Source: Pararhizobium sp. A13
GTDB lineage: Bacteria; Pseudomonadota; Alphaproteobacteria; Rhizobiales; Rhizobiaceae
Direction: 5' to 3'
Assembly (NCBI RefSeq): GCF_040126305.1
Contig: NZ_CP149510.1
Span: forward strand, 2,863,001-2,927,000
Length of the DNA: 64,000 nucleotides
The notes under the pieces were generated by a model, which saw only the letters and a program-made list of their open reading frames with translations, was not told the origin of the DNA and searched no databases. Position numbers and translations under genes: made by a program. Numbering within the stretch: position 1 is the stretch's first letter; each line of letters starts with the position of its first letter. Positions 19,465-29,727 of the stretch are shown piece after piece.

Positions 19465-20675
19465 TTTCCGTCTCCCGCATAAACCACCGTTGCCGTTGCA
19501 ATGGCCGCAATGCCCTCGCGCCTGCCGACGAAGCCGATCTTTTCGTTGGTCGTCGCCTTCACCGAGCACCGGTCGAGGGAAATGCCGAGCATGGACGCGA
19601 GATTTTCGCGCATCGCCAGACGATGCGGCCCGACCTTCGGCGCTTCGGCGATCAGCGAAACATCGGCGTTCATAATCGTGCCACCGTTGTCGCGAACGAC
19701 CTTCGCCGCGTGCTCGAGAAAGATACGCGAGGCAGCACCCTTCCACTGCGGGTCGGACGGTGGAAAATGATCGCCGATATCGCCCGCGCCGCAGGTCGCT
19801 AAAAGCGCATCCGTCAGCGCGTGCAGCGCCACATCGGCGTCGGAATGGCCGAGCAGCTTCTGGTCATGCGGGATGAAAACGCCGCAGAGCGTGACGCCGT
19901 CACCCTCGACCAGTTGGTGGACGTCATAACCATTGCCGGTGCGGACATCCGGAAGCCAATTCCGACTCAGCTTTTCGTCAGCCATGGCAATATCCCGTTT
20001 GAGCGTCAGTTTGACATTGTCGACGGACCCCTCGACCAACGTCACGGGCATGCCGGCCCATTCAGCGATCGAAGCATCGTCGGTGAAATCCGAGCGGCCG
20101 GAAGCCGCAGCTTGAGTATGCGCCGAAAGGATGGGCCCGAAGCGGAAACACTGAGGCGTCTGGGCCGTGAACAGGCCGGCTCTCGGCACGGTTTCTATGA
20201 CCTTACCGTCAGGTGAGCCTCGCTTCAGCGTGTCGGAAACGGCAACGGCGGGAAGCACGGCATCCGCGCCGCCTGCGAGTGCCCCAAAGCACCGATCCAG
20301 CAGGGCATGATCGATGAACGGGCGCACCGCATCCTGGATCATGACATATGCGATGCCGTTTTTTTCCAGCGCTTTCAGCCCGGCGAGCACCGACAGTTGG
20401 CGTGTCGGTCCACCGTGGACGAAGGTGATGGGCGCATTGTTGCCAGCCATGTGGCCAAGCGCTTGCTCGAACAACGCTTCGTCATCGGGGTGAATGACCA
20501 CGACGATCGTTCTTTCCCGCGGCCATGTCGCAAAAACATCAAGGGTATGAGAGATAACCGGCCGTCCGCCGATGGGGCGATATTGCTTGGGGCCGTCCTG
20601 TCGCGAACCGGCGCGTTCGCCGCGCCCCGCAGCGACGATGACGATACCACAGGAAAGCTGTTCTTTTGCGTGCAT
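19461..20675 (-). CDS. ispDF: Bifunctional IspD/IspF (MEP pathway)
   Basis: 404 residues. N-terminal IspD (about 1-240): [14 protein letters not shown] nucleotide loop, QDAVRPFID, then AVSDTLKR and TPQCFR, making CDP-methylerythritol. C-terminal IspF (about 245-404): GNGYDVHQL metal Asp/His, [34 protein letters not shown] and [12 protein letters not shown], making methylerythritol cyclodiphosphate. Both steps belong to isoprenoid synthesis. The fusion is usual in alphaproteobacteria and epsilonproteobacteria. Divergent from dusB; overlaps cinA by 4 bases. Confidence 0.97.
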   Translation of the reverse strand: MHAKEQLSCGIVIVAAGRGERAGSRQDGPKQYRPIGGRPVISHTLDVFATWPRERTIVVVIHPDDEALFEQALGHMAGNNAPITFVHGGPTRQLSVLAGLKALEKNGIAYVMIQDAVRPFIDHALLDRCFGALAGGADAVLPAVAVSDTLKRGSPDGKVIETVPRAGLFTAQTPQCFRFGPILSAHTQAAASGRSDFTDDASIAEWAGMPVTLVEGSVDNVKLTLKRDIAMADEKLSRNWLPDVRTGNGYDVHQLVEGDGVTLCGVFIPHDQKLLGHSDADVALHALTDALLATCGAGDIGDHFPPSDPQWKGAASRIFLEHAAKVVRDNGGTIMNADVSLIAEAPKVGPHRLAMRENLASMLGISLDRCSVKATTNEKIGFVGRREGIAAIATATVVYAGDGK

Positions 20676-20879
20676 TTTCTATATGGCTTCCCGCGAATGC
20701 TTCACCGTCTGGGCCTAATGCCGCTCCTGGGAGCGGCTTCAACGCGCCGGTCACACCCGTCAAAAGCCCGCATCAGGGCCATTTCGGCGCGCGTCACTTC
20801 AAACGCCGAGGTGATTTACCGCGAAGGTCGGGTCTTTACCAGTTGTCCCGGGAATTTTGTCGCGCGGCTCTGAAATCGC

Positions 20880-20908
20880 TTGGCAATCCTGACAAGTATG
20901 TCTAAAAA
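20880..20908 (+). promoter_or_regulatory. Candidate sigma-70 promoter of dusB-ntrBC
   Basis: TTGGCA at 20880-20885, a 17-base spacer, then TAAAAA at 20903-20908, sixteen bases before the dusB start. The -35 box matches 5 of 6 consensus positions. The short distance would leave a leader of about 10 bases, which is unusually short. Confidence 0.35.
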
Positions 20909-20923
20909 TAGTGCAGAATAAAG

Positions 20924-21949
20924 ATGTGCCCGAAAGATAATCATTTGCAGATACCGGATTTGTCATCCCCGTTCCGGGTTGGGCGGCTCTCCTTTCGAAA
21001 CCGCGTCGTGCTCGCGCCGATGTCGGGCGTGACGGACTTGCCCTTCCGGCAGTTGGCCTGGCGTTACGGCGCCGGCCTCGTCGTCACCGAGATGGTAGCA
21101 AGCCGCGAACTCGTCGGCAACGCGTCGGAAAGCTGGGCGCGCCTCAAAAACTCCGGCATCGATCCGCATATGGTCCAGCTCGCCGGACGTGAAGCCCATT
21201 GGATGGCGGAAGCGGCAAGGATCGCCGCGGACAACGGCGCCGATGTCATCGACATCAATATGGGCTGCCCCGCCAAGAAAGTGACCGGTGGTTACTCCGG
21301 TTCTGCTTTGATGCGCGATCCCGACCACGCGCTGTCGCTCATCGAGGCGACCGTAAATGCCGTCGATGTTCCCGTGACGCTGAAGATGCGCCTTGGATGG
21401 GATGAGAACTCCATCAATGCGCCTGAGATCGCCAAGCGAGCGCAAGAGGCCGGTGTGAAGATGATCACCATCCACGGCCGCACGCGCGTGCAGTTCTACA
21501 ATGGCAGCGCCGATTGGGATGCGATCCGCGCCGTTCGCGACGTGATTTCGGTTCCGCTCGTTGCCAACGGTGATGTCGCGACCATGGCCGATGCTGAGGA
21601 AATTCTGAGGCGCTCCGGCGCCGACGCGGTGATGATCGGCCGCTCCAGCCAAGGGCGGCCCTGGCATGCCGGCGTGCTTGCGGGCGCGGTCGAGCATCCG
21701 GAAACAGCGCAGGTCCAGGAGGTCGTCGCCGAGCATTACGGCATGATGCTCGAATTTTACGGCGCCGATATTGGTTTGAGGCACGCCCGCAAACATGTCG
21801 GCTGGTATCTCGATCGCTTCGCGCCGCATCTGGCGTCGCCGGAGAAGGCAGCGATCATGACCTCTACCGACCCGAAAGCCGTCCTCTCCCGCACCGTCGC
21901 AGCGATCGCCGCCGGATCGGGGTGCGAAGAAGAAAAGGACGCGGCATGA
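20924..21949 (+). CDS. dusB: tRNA-dihydrouridine synthase (NifR3-like)
   Basis: 341 residues. FMN enzyme that reduces uridine in the tRNA D-loop. Hallmarks are [41 protein letters not shown], the signature [23 protein letters not shown] with the catalytic Cys, LKMRLGWDE and [28 protein letters not shown]. The first ORF of the nifR3-ntrB-ntrC operon known in rhizobia and Rhodobacter. Its stop overlaps the ntrB start (ATGA at 21946-21949). Poor ribosome site before the ATG. Confidence 0.95.
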   Translation: MCPKDNHLQIPDLSSPFRVGRLSFRNRVVLAPMSGVTDLPFRQLAWRYGAGLVVTEMVASRELVGNASESWARLKNSGIDPHMVQLAGREAHWMAEAARIAADNGADVIDINMGCPAKKVTGGYSGSALMRDPDHALSLIEATVNAVDVPVTLKMRLGWDENSINAPEIAKRAQEAGVKMITIHGRTRVQFYNGSADWDAIRAVRDVISVPLVANGDVATMADAEEILRRSGADAVMIGRSSQGRPWHAGVLAGAVEHPETAQVQEVVAEHYGMMLEFYGADIGLRHARKHVGWYLDRFAPHLASPEKAAIMTSTDPKAVLSRTVAAIAAGSGCEEEKDAA

Positions 21950-23100
21950 CCGAGAAAATGCGGGACGACGAACAGAAAATCGCGGATTCCCTGCCCATGG
22001 CGGTGCTCAACGCCATCCAGAACCCGGTCATCCTTGTCGATGAAAATGGTCTCGTGGCGTTTGCAAACTGGGAAGCGGAGGCCTTTTTCGGCGCTAGCGC
22101 CAACCATCTCGCCCGCCACGACATCAGCGCCTTCATTCCCTTCGGCAGCCCGCTGTTGACGCTGATCGAGCAGGTGCGCGAGCGCCGCGCCGCCGTCAAC
22201 GAATACCGCGTCGATCTGAGCTCGCCGCGGCTCGGCGCCGACAAGCTCGTCGATCTCTATGTGGCACCTGTGCTGTCCGAACCGGGCTCCGTCGTCATCG
22301 TGTTTCAAGAGCGCTCGATGGCTGACAAGATCGATCGGCAGCTCACCCATCGCGCGGCCGCCCGCTCGGTCACGGGGCTTGCCTCGATGCTGGCCCACGA
22401 AATCAAGAACCCGCTGTCTGGCATCAGGGGGGCAGCCCAGCTTCTGGAGACCTCGGTCAACGACGACGACCGGGCGCTGACGCGGCTGATCTGCGACGAG
22501 ACCGATCGCATCGTCTCGCTGGTCGACCGGATGGAGGTCTTCTCCGACGAGCGGCCTGTCGACCGCCATCCGGTCAACATCCATTCGGTATTGGATCACG
22601 TGAAGGCCGTTGCCAAAGCCGGTTTCGCCCGCAAGATTCGCATCACCGAAAATTACGACCCGTCGCTGCCGCCGGTCTACGCCAATCGCGACCAGCTGAT
22701 TCAGGTCTTTCTCAATCTGATCAAGAACGCCGCCGAGGCGGTCGCCGACAAGGCGGACGGCGAGATCATGCTGACGACGGCCTATCGGCCAGGCATCCGC
22801 CTCTCCGTCGCCGGAACGCGCGAGAAGATTTCGCTGCCGCTCGAATTCTGCGTACACGACAATGGCCCGGGCGTTCCATCCGATCTGGTGCCACATCTGT
22901 TCGACCCATTCATCACCACGAAAACCAATGGCTCCGGTCTCGGCCTGGCGCTGGTTGCCAAGATCATTGGCGGCCATGGCGGCATCGTTGAATGCGACAG
23001 CCAGTCGAGCCGCACGACATTTCGCGTCCTGATGCCGGCGTCGAAAGGACCAACGGCAGAAGACAGCGAACCACTGACAGTAAAAGGACAATCCCGATGA
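21946..23100 (+). CDS. ntrB: Nitrogen regulation sensor kinase NtrB
   Basis: 384 residues. Soluble kinase/phosphatase for NtrC that reads nitrogen status through PII. PAS domain at about 15-85 ([27 protein letters not shown]), HisKA with phospho-acceptor His in [21 protein letters not shown], then HATPase: [18 protein letters not shown] N box ([12 protein letters not shown]), [25 protein letters not shown]. No membrane segment. The start overlaps dusB by 4 bases and the stop overlaps ntrC by 4 bases, a tightly coupled operon. Confidence 0.96.
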   Translation: MTEKMRDDEQKIADSLPMAVLNAIQNPVILVDENGLVAFANWEAEAFFGASANHLARHDISAFIPFGSPLLTLIEQVRERRAAVNEYRVDLSSPRLGADKLVDLYVAPVLSEPGSVVIVFQERSMADKIDRQLTHRAAARSVTGLASMLAHEIKNPLSGIRGAAQLLETSVNDDDRALTRLICDETDRIVSLVDRMEVFSDERPVDRHPVNIHSVLDHVKAVAKAGFARKIRITENYDPSLPPVYANRDQLIQVFLNLIKNAAEAVADKADGEIMLTTAYRPGIRLSVAGTREKISLPLEFCVHDNGPGVPSDLVPHLFDPFITTKTNGSGLGLALVAKIIGGHGGIVECDSQSSRTTFRVLMPASKGPTAEDSEPLTVKGQSR

Positions 23101-24551
23101 CAGGCGCCACGATTCTCGTCGCTGACGACGACGCTGCCATCCGCACCGTGCTCAACCAGGCGCTCAGCCGCGCCGGCTACGATGTACGCATCACCTCGAA
23201 TGCCGCGACGCTCTGGCGCTGGATCGCCGCCGGTGACGGCGACCTTGTCGTCACCGACGTGGTCATGCCCGACGAAAACGCCTTCGACCTCTTGCCGCGT
23301 ATCAAGAAGGCACGGCCCGATCTGCCCGTGCTGGTGATGAGCGCCCAGAACACCTTCATGACGGCAATCAAGGCGTCCGAGAAGGGTGCCTATGACTACC
23401 TGCCCAAGCCCTTCGATCTGACGGAACTGATCGCGATCATCGGCCGGGCGCTCGCCGAGCCCAAGCGCAAGCCGGCGAAGATGGACGACGACACGCAGGA
23501 CGGCATGCCGCTGGTTGGCCGCTCCGCCGCGATGCAGGAAATCTACCGCGTGCTGGCACGCCTGATGCAGACCGATCTGACGCTGATGATCACAGGCGAA
23601 TCGGGGACCGGCAAGGAATTGGTGGCGCGGGCGTTGCACGACTATGGGAAGCGCCGCAACGGCCCCTTCGTCGCGATCAATATGGCGGCCATCCCGCGCG
23701 ATCTCATCGAATCGGAACTCTTCGGCCATGAGAAGGGCGCTTTCACCGGCGCGCAAAACCGATCGACGGGTCGGTTCGAGCAGGCCGAAGGCGGCACGCT
23801 GTTCCTCGATGAAATCGGTGATATGCCGATGGATGCCCAGACACGACTGCTGCGCGTGCTGCAGCAGGGCGAATATACCACCGTTGGCGGCCGCACGCCG
23901 ATCCGTTCCGATGTCCGCATCGTGGCTGCAACCAACAAGGACCTGAAACAGTCGATCAATCAGGGCCTTTTCCGCGAGGACCTCTATTACCGGCTCAACG
24001 TCGTGCCGCTGCGCCTGCCGCCGCTGCGTGATCGCGCCGAGGATATTCCCGACCTCGTTCGCCATTTCGTCCAGCAGGCGGAGAAGGAAGGCCTCGACGT
24101 CAAACGTTTCGACCAGGAAGCGCTTGAACTGATGAAGGCGCATCCGTGGCCCGGCAACGTCCGCGAGCTCGAAAACGTCGTTCGCCGCCTGACGGCTCTC
24201 TATCCGCAGGACGTGATCACCAGGGAGATCATCGAAAGCGAATTGCGCTCCGATATTCCCGACAGCCCCATCGAAAAGGCGTCGAGCCGCCCGGGATCGA
24301 TGTCGATTTCCCAGGCAGTGGAAGAGAACATGCGGCAGTATTTTGCCGGTTTTGGCGACAGTTTGCCACCGGCCGGCCTTTACGACCGGGTGCTGGCCGA
24401 GATGGAATACCCCTTGATTCTGGCCGCCTTGACGGCAACACGCGGCAATCAGATCAAGGCCGCCGACCTGCTTGGCCTGAACCGAAACACGTTGCGCAAG
24501 AAAATTCGCGAGCTTGGCGTTTCGGTTTACCGCAGCTCACGCAGCGCTTGA
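23097..24551 (+). CDS. ntrC: Nitrogen regulator NtrC, sigma-54 activator
   Basis: 484 residues. Receiver domain 1-120 with the phospho-Asp in [13 protein letters not shown] (about D54) and Lys in YLPKPF; sigma-54 AAA+ domain about 145-380 with Walker A GESGTGKE, the sigma-54 contact loop GAFTGA, and Walker [15 protein letters not shown]-terminal Fis-type helix-turn-helix ([29 protein letters not shown]). It turns on nitrogen-scavenging genes when phosphorylated by NtrB. All key motifs are intact, unlike NtrX downstream. Confidence 0.97.
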   Translation: MTGATILVADDDAAIRTVLNQALSRAGYDVRITSNAATLWRWIAAGDGDLVVTDVVMPDENAFDLLPRIKKARPDLPVLVMSAQNTFMTAIKASEKGAYDYLPKPFDLTELIAIIGRALAEPKRKPAKMDDDTQDGMPLVGRSAAMQEIYRVLARLMQTDLTLMITGESGTGKELVARALHDYGKRRNGPFVAINMAAIPRDLIESELFGHEKGAFTGAQNRSTGRFEQAEGGTLFLDEIGDMPMDAQTRLLRVLQQGEYTTVGGRTPIRSDVRIVAATNKDLKQSINQGLFREDLYYRLNVVPLRLPPLRDRAEDIPDLVRHFVQQAEKEGLDVKRFDQEALELMKAHPWPGNVRELENVVRRLTALYPQDVITREIIESELRSDIPDSPIEKASSRPGSMSISQAVEENMRQYFAGFGDSLPPAGLYDRVLAEMEYPLILAALTATRGNQIKAADLLGLNRNTLRKKIRELGVSVYRSSRSA

Positions 24552-24768
24552 CTTCGTACCGAGAACCGTTGCATTTTCGCCACAATATGTTGCTTAGAAA
24601 GCACACGGATGAGAGCGGTAGTTTGAATGCTTTGTCCGTTTGATCGGGTTGCCGGCGCGGAATAGTGCGTCGCCAACGGGTCGGTGCGGTCATTTTCTTG
24701 ACCACAGAGCGTAAAATGCCCGCCGTCGTCCCATCAGGAACGGCCCCGGGTTGGGGGATGCGTTTTTG

Positions 24769-27042
24769 ATGGCCGAAGGGCTTGTTGTGCCAGTAGCGAA
24801 AGAAGAAGCTGCTATGATCGGCCATGACCGGCGCGCGTCGTTCGCGTTTCCCGGTCTTGTTCTGGCAACCGGCGCGCTCGCCTGCGCGATCGTATCGCTG
24901 CTCGTTCTTCTCGGCCTGACGCCGATCCGGCCGGAAACCAACATCATAATTGGCTCGGCTGCCATCAATACGCTGTTTGTTATCGGCCTGTTGTTCCTGA
25001 TCGGCCGGGAAATTCTGCGCCTTCTGAAAGCCCGCAACCGCGGCCGCGCAGCGGCGCGATTGCACGTCCGCATCGTTGCGCTGTTTTCGATCGTAGCGAT
25101 CACTCCGGCCATTCTGGTTGCGATCTTTGCCAGCATCACGCTTGATGTCGGTCTCGACCGCTGGTTTTCGCTACGCACACAGTCGATCGTCAATTCATCG
25201 CTCGAGGTCGCCCAGGCCTATGTCCTGGAAAATGCGAGCTACCTCCAGGGCCAGACGGTCTCCATGGCCAATGACCTGGAGCGCAACCGCCAGCTCTACA
25301 GCCTCGACCGGACCGGTTTTATCGACCTGATGACACGGCAGGCCCGCGGGCGCGGCATGCTCGGCGCTTTCCTGGTGCGCGCGGACGGCTCGCCCATCCT
25401 GCAGGCGAATATCCCGACTGAGCGGCCGTTGCCGGCCATTCCGAGGGATGCGCTGCTCAGCACCGCGTCCGGACAGCCGACCCTCATCCCGCCCGGTGTG
25501 ACCAATCTCGTCGGCGCAGTCATCCCGATCGACAATATCAGCGGTGCCTATCTCTACACCGTGCGCAGCGTCGACCCCAAGGTCATGCGCTCGATGCGGC
25601 AGATGGAAGAGAACACCGCCGAATACAAGAATCTCGAGGCCGGACGCACATCGCTGCAGGTGGCCTTCGGTGTGCTCTATCTCGGTTTTGCGCTGATCGT
25701 GCTTCTGGCTGCCATCTGGACCGCGATCGCAGTCGCCGACCGGATCGTGCGGCCGATCCGGCTTTTGATCGGGGCCGCCGACAGCGTGGCGTCTGGAAAC
25801 CTGAATGTGGTGGTGCCCGTCCATGCGGTCGATGGTGATGTCGGCAGCCTGTCGCGCACCTTCAACAAGATGATCGCCGAAATCCGGACGCAGCGGGATC
25901 AGATCCTCGAAGCCAAGGACGAGATGGACGATCGGCGACGGTTTATCGAGGCCGTGCTTTCCGGGGTCACTGCCGCGGTGATCGGTGTCGAGGACGACCG
26001 GCGCATTACAATTGCCAATCCGTCATCCGAACATTTCCTCTCGCGCCCGATCCTGGAGCTTGTCGGCGAAAAACTTGCCGACGTGGCGCCTGAAATCGAA
26101 CAGGTGCTGAACGAGGCCGCGAGCCGTCATCGCAACGACTACCGCAAGCAGATCAACATCATGCGCGGCGGAACGGAGCGCACGCTGAATGTTCAGGTGA
26201 CGCGCGAGGAATCGCACGACGCCAAGGAATCCTACGTCATCACCGTCGATGACATCACCGATCTGGTCATCGCCCAGCGCTCGACCGCCTGGGCCGACGT
26301 CGCCCGCCGTATCGCCCACGAGATCAAGAACCCGCTGACGCCGATCCAGCTTTCGGCCGAGCGCCTGAAGCGCCGCTATGGCAAGCAGATCAATCAGGAC
26401 GACCGGACCGTGTTTGATCAATGCACCGACACGATCGTTCGCCAGGTCGAGGATATCGGCCGCATGGTCGATGAATTCTCCGGCTTTGCACGGATGCCGA
26501 AGCCGACAAAGGAACAAGCGGATCTGCGCAACATCCTCAAGGATGCGATCTTCCTGCGCGAGATGGGGAATACCCATGTGACCTTCATCCGCGATCTCGG
26601 CGACGAACCGCTCGACGGCACCTTCGACGGCCGTATGCTCGGCCAGGCATTTGGTAACATCATCAAGAACGCGGTCGAGGCGATCGAGGCCCTGCCGGCC
26701 GATGCCGTTCGCGGCGACCGCCGCGTCATGGTCCGCTCGCGACGCAATGAAACGAGCGGCCAGTTCGTTGTCGATATCATCGACAACGGCAAGGGGCTGC
26801 CAACCGAAAACCGCCACCGCATTCTCGAGCCTTACATGACGATGCGGGAGAAGGGCACCGGCCTCGGCCTTGCGATCGTCAAGAAGATCATCGAGGACCA
26901 TGGCGGACAATTGGAACTGCATGACGCGCCCGCTGATTTCGATCACGGACAGGGCGCCATGATTCGCATTATTTTGCCGCCAGCCGGACAGAGCGGCGGC
27001 ACTGAAGACAGACAGGACAAGGATACTTCCCATGGCGGCTGA
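24769..27042 (+). CDS. ntrY: Membrane sensor kinase NtrY
   Basis: 757 residues from the ATG at 24769. Two N-terminal transmembrane helices (about 25-45 and 60-80), a third near 105-125, a periplasmic/extracytoplasmic region to about 300, a fourth helix (LYLGFALIVLLAAIWTAIAVADRIV), HAMP, PAS, HisKA with [22 protein letters not shown], and HATPase (IIKNAVEAIEA, DNGKGLP, GTGLGLAIV). It senses nitrogen or redox state and signals to NtrX. A TTG at 24751 is in frame but lies inside the GGGGGA ribosome site for 24769. It overlaps ntrX by 11 bases. Confidence 0.95.
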   Translation: MAEGLVVPVAKEEAAMIGHDRRASFAFPGLVLATGALACAIVSLLVLLGLTPIRPETNIIIGSAAINTLFVIGLLFLIGREILRLLKARNRGRAAARLHVRIVALFSIVAITPAILVAIFASITLDVGLDRWFSLRTQSIVNSSLEVAQAYVLENASYLQGQTVSMANDLERNRQLYSLDRTGFIDLMTRQARGRGMLGAFLVRADGSPILQANIPTERPLPAIPRDALLSTASGQPTLIPPGVTNLVGAVIPIDNISGAYLYTVRSVDPKVMRSMRQMEENTAEYKNLEAGRTSLQVAFGVLYLGFALIVLLAAIWTAIAVADRIVRPIRLLIGAADSVASGNLNVVVPVHAVDGDVGSLSRTFNKMIAEIRTQRDQILEAKDEMDDRRRFIEAVLSGVTAAVIGVEDDRRITIANPSSEHFLSRPILELVGEKLADVAPEIEQVLNEAASRHRNDYRKQINIMRGGTERTLNVQVTREESHDAKESYVITVDDITDLVIAQRSTAWADVARRIAHEIKNPLTPIQLSAERLKRRYGKQINQDDRTVFDQCTDTIVRQVEDIGRMVDEFSGFARMPKPTKEQADLRNILKDAIFLREMGNTHVTFIRDLGDEPLDGTFDGRMLGQAFGNIIKNAVEAIEALPADAVRGDRRVMVRSRRNETSGQFVVDIIDNGKGLPTENRHRILEPYMTMREKGTGLGLAIVKKIIEDHGGQLELHDAPADFDHGQGAMIRIILPPAGQSGGTEDRQDKDTSHGG

Positions 27043-28396
27043 CATTCTGGTTGTGGACGACGAGGAGGACATTCGCGAGATTGTCTCCGGCATTCTGTCC
27101 GACGAGGGCCACGAAACCCGAACCGCGTTCGACAGCGACAGCGCGTTACAGGCGATCAGCGACCGCGTGCCGCGCCTCGTCTTTCTCGATATCTGGATGC
27201 AGGGCAGCCGTCTTGACGGCTTGGCGCTTCTCGACGAGATCAAGGGCCGTTATCCGGACCTGCCGGTGGTCATGATTTCCGGGCACGGCAATATCGAGAC
27301 CGCCGTTTCGGCGATCCGCCGGGGTGCCTATGATTTCATTGAAAAGCCCTTCAAAGCTGATCGGCTGATCCTGATCGCCGAGCGCGCGCTGGAGAACTCC
27401 AAGCTCAAGAGGGAAGTCTCCGAGCTGAAGAAACGCTCTGGCGATCCCGTTGAACTGATCGGCACCTCCGTTGCCGTCTCGCAGCTTCGCCAGACGATCG
27501 AGAAGGTCGCGCCGACCAATAGCCGCATCATGATCCACGGCCCTTCCGGTTCGGGCAAGGAGCTCGTGGCGCGGATGATCCACCGCAAGTCTTCACGAAT
27601 GGCAGGTCCCTTTGTCGCACTGAATGCGGCGGCGATCACGCCGGACCGCATGGAAATTGCGCTCTTCGGCACGGAGGGAACGCCGGGCCAGCCGCGCAAG
27701 ACCGGCGCGCTGGAAGAGGCGCATGGCGGAATTCTCTATCTCGACGAAGTCGGCGAAATGCCGCGTGAAACGCAGAATAAGATCCTGCGCGTGCTGGTCG
27801 ATCAGCAGTTCGAACGCGTCGGGGGCTCCAAGCGCGTCAAGGTCGATGTCCGCATCATCTCCTCGACCGCCTACAATCTCGAAAGCCAGATCGCCGAGGG
27901 GGCTTTCCGCGAGGATCTCTACCATCGCCTGGCGGTCATTCCGGTACGGGTGCCGGCGCTTGCCGAGCGCCGCGAGGATATTCCCTTCCTGGTCGACATG
28001 TTCATGCGCCAGATCAGCGAGCAGGCAGGCATTCGCAGCCGCAAGATTGGCGATGATGCGCTGGCCGTGCTGCAATCGCATGACTGGCCGGGCAACATCC
28101 GTCAATTGCGCAACAATATCGAGCGGCTGATGATCCTTGCCCGCAGTGACGGCCCCGACACGGCGATCTCGGCCGACATGCTGCCAAGCGAGGTGGGCGA
28201 CAGCTTGCCGAAGATATCGGCGCAGGGGGATCAGCATATCATGACGCTGCCGTTGCGTGAGGCGCGTGAAATGTTCGAGCGGGATTATCTGATCGCCCAG
28301 ATCAATCGTTTCGGCGGCAATATTTCACGCACGGCCGAGTTCGTCGGCATGGAGCGTTCGGCTCTACACCGGAAGCTGAAATCGCTCGGCGTCTGA
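27032..28396 (+). CDS. ntrX: Response regulator NtrX (AAA+ domain without GAFTGA)
   Basis: 454 residues. Receiver domain with phospho-Asp in RLVFLDIWMQG, AAA+ domain with Walker [16 protein letters not shown] and Walker B GGILYLDEVGEMP, and a C-terminal Fis-like HTH (FGGNISRTAEFVGMERSALHRKLKSLGV). Where NtrC has GAFTGA, NtrX reads LFGTEGTPGQPRKTGALEEA, so the sigma-54 contact loop is missing; it is likely a sigma-54-independent regulator, as reported for other alphaproteobacterial NtrX proteins. Partner of NtrY in nitrogen, redox and envelope control. Confidence 0.94.
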   Translation: MAADILVVDDEEDIREIVSGILSDEGHETRTAFDSDSALQAISDRVPRLVFLDIWMQGSRLDGLALLDEIKGRYPDLPVVMISGHGNIETAVSAIRRGAYDFIEKPFKADRLILIAERALENSKLKREVSELKKRSGDPVELIGTSVAVSQLRQTIEKVAPTNSRIMIHGPSGSGKELVARMIHRKSSRMAGPFVALNAAAITPDRMEIALFGTEGTPGQPRKTGALEEAHGGILYLDEVGEMPRETQNKILRVLVDQQFERVGGSKRVKVDVRIISSTAYNLESQIAEGAFREDLYHRLAVIPVRVPALAERREDIPFLVDMFMRQISEQAGIRSRKIGDDALAVLQSHDWPGNIRQLRNNIERLMILARSDGPDTAISADMLPSEVGDSLPKISAQGDQHIMTLPLREAREMFERDYLIAQINRFGGNISRTAEFVGMERSALHRKLKSLGV

Positions 28397-28431
28397 AATC
28401 GCCGGTTCCTATCTCTTGAAATAAGTCATCC

Positions 28432-29295
28432 ATGTCGAGAATTGCCTATGTCAACGGCGCCTACCGGCGTCATGCCGATGCCGCCGTCCACATCGAGGAT
28501 CGGGGTTTTCAATTTGCCGATGGCGTCTATGAAGTCTGCGAAGTCCGCCACGGCTACATCGTCGATTTGACGCGGCATCTCGACCGGCTCGACCGATCTC
28601 TCACGGAAATCCGTATCGCCTGGCCGATGACGCGGGCGGCGCTCGTTGTCGTCATTCGCGAAGTTCTGCGGCGCAACCGGGTACGCAACGGCCTGTTTTA
28701 CCTGCAGGTGACGCGCGGAGCCGCCCGGCGAGACCATGTCTTTCCTGCAGAGGGGACGCCATCGACGATCGTCGTCACGGCGAAGAGAACCGACGCTTCA
28801 CTCATCGCAAGGAAGAACGCAGTTGGAGTCCGAGCGATCACCGTGCCGGAAAACCGATGGGATCGTGTCGACGTCAAGACCGTCGGGCTGCTGCCGAACG
28901 TTCTCGCCCGGCAGGCGGCAAAAGAGGACGGCGCTCAGGAAGCGATCTTCGTCGAGCCGGACGGCACGGTGAAGGAAGGCGCTGCGACCAATGTGTGGAT
29001 CGTCGACAAGGATGGAACGCTGCGGACGCGCCATGCCGATCACGGCATTCTTCGCGGCATCACCCGCACGACGCTGATGGACGTGGTTGCCGCAGCGGGA
29101 ATCGATATTGAGGAGCGAGCATTTTCGGTCGAAGAAATGCTTGTCGCGCGTGAGGTTTTCATTACGGCTGCGACAAGCATCTGCTTTCCGGTGGTGGCGG
29201 TTAACGGTAAAACCATCGCCAATGGCCATCCCGGCAGCGTGTCACAGAAAATTCGTGAAGCCTTTTTCGACATTGCGGAAAAGACTGCGATTTGA
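28432..29295 (+). CDS. dat: D-amino-acid transaminase (class IV PLP)
   Basis: 287 residues. Fold-type IV aminotransferase: VHIEDRGFQFADGVYEV near residues 20-36, the PLP Lys in RVDVKTVGLLPNVLARQAA, Glu in GTVKEGAATNVWIVD and FITAATSICFPVVAVNG. It interconverts D-alanine and D-glutamate type amino acids with 2-oxoacids. Branched-chain aminotransferases share this fold, but length and the DRGFQFADGVYEV motif favour D-amino-acid transaminase. Located between ntrX and hfq as in related genomes. Confidence 0.9.
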   Translation: MSRIAYVNGAYRRHADAAVHIEDRGFQFADGVYEVCEVRHGYIVDLTRHLDRLDRSLTEIRIAWPMTRAALVVVIREVLRRNRVRNGLFYLQVTRGAARRDHVFPAEGTPSTIVVTAKRTDASLIARKNAVGVRAITVPENRWDRVDVKTVGLLPNVLARQAAKEDGAQEAIFVEPDGTVKEGAATNVWIVDKDGTLRTRHADHGILRGITRTTLMDVVAAAGIDIEERAFSVEEMLVAREVFITAATSICFPVVAVNGKTIANGHPGSVSQKIREAFFDIAEKTAI

Positions 29296-29366
29296 TACCA
29301 AAATCCTGGGGGACGCTCTGAAGGAGACTTCTGACGGCGTTCGGGATAAACAGATCGAATAATCAA

Positions 29367-29384
29367 CCGGTTAAGTTGAACCGG
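29367..29384 (+). promoter_or_regulatory. Small hairpin in the hfq leader
   Basis: CCGGTT at 29367-29372, a 6-base loop, and AACCGG at 29379-29384, followed by the A-rich CAAATAAGAAAGAAG that contains the ribosome site. A-rich repeats next to a stem are the kind of site Hfq itself binds. Autoregulation here is inference. Confidence 0.35.
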
Positions 29385-29406
29385 CAAATAAGAAAGAAGC
29401 GGCGCT

Positions 29407-29649
29407 ATGGCGGAACGTTCTCAGAACTTGCAGGATCTTTTTCTCAACACCGTCCGCAAGCAGAAGATATCTCTGACGATATTTCTTATCAATGGTGTGA
29501 AACTGACGGGCGTCGTCACATCTTTCGACAACTTTTGTGTCCTCTTGCGGCGTGACGGGCATTCCCAGCTCGTATACAAGCACGCGATCTCGACGATCAT
29601 GCCGGGTCAGCCGATGCAGATGTTCGAGAGTGAAGAATCCGCGTCCTGA
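29407..29649 (+). CDS. hfq: RNA chaperone Hfq
   Basis: 80 residues, typical of rhizobial Hfq. Sm1 motif in [35 protein letters not shown] and Sm2 in the segment [11 protein letters not shown]; Gln8-type RNA contact is in SQNLQD. Hexameric ring that anneals small RNAs to mRNAs. AAGAAAGAAG provides the ribosome site. Its stop codon is in the same frame as hflX, with no other stop between the two genes. Confidence 0.97.
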   Translation: MAERSQNLQDLFLNTVRKQKISLTIFLINGVKLTGVVTSFDNFCVLLRRDGHSQLVYKHAISTIMPGQPMQMFESEESAS

Positions 29650-29727
29650 CGGGATACAAGGCACATTACCAAACGTGATACAAAATCGGCGTCGATCATC
29701 CCGGAGCTCGAAAAGCTGCGTGATGAC

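Noticed and set aside
18964..19746. Long CinA (260 residues)
   Set aside because: The extra 94 residues are an antisense-like frame over ispDF; the ATG at 19464 overlapping the ispDF stop is the proper start.
21946..23100. ntrB start at 21922
   Set aside because: That would lie inside dusB by 28 bases; the ATGA overlap at 21946 is the normal arrangement.
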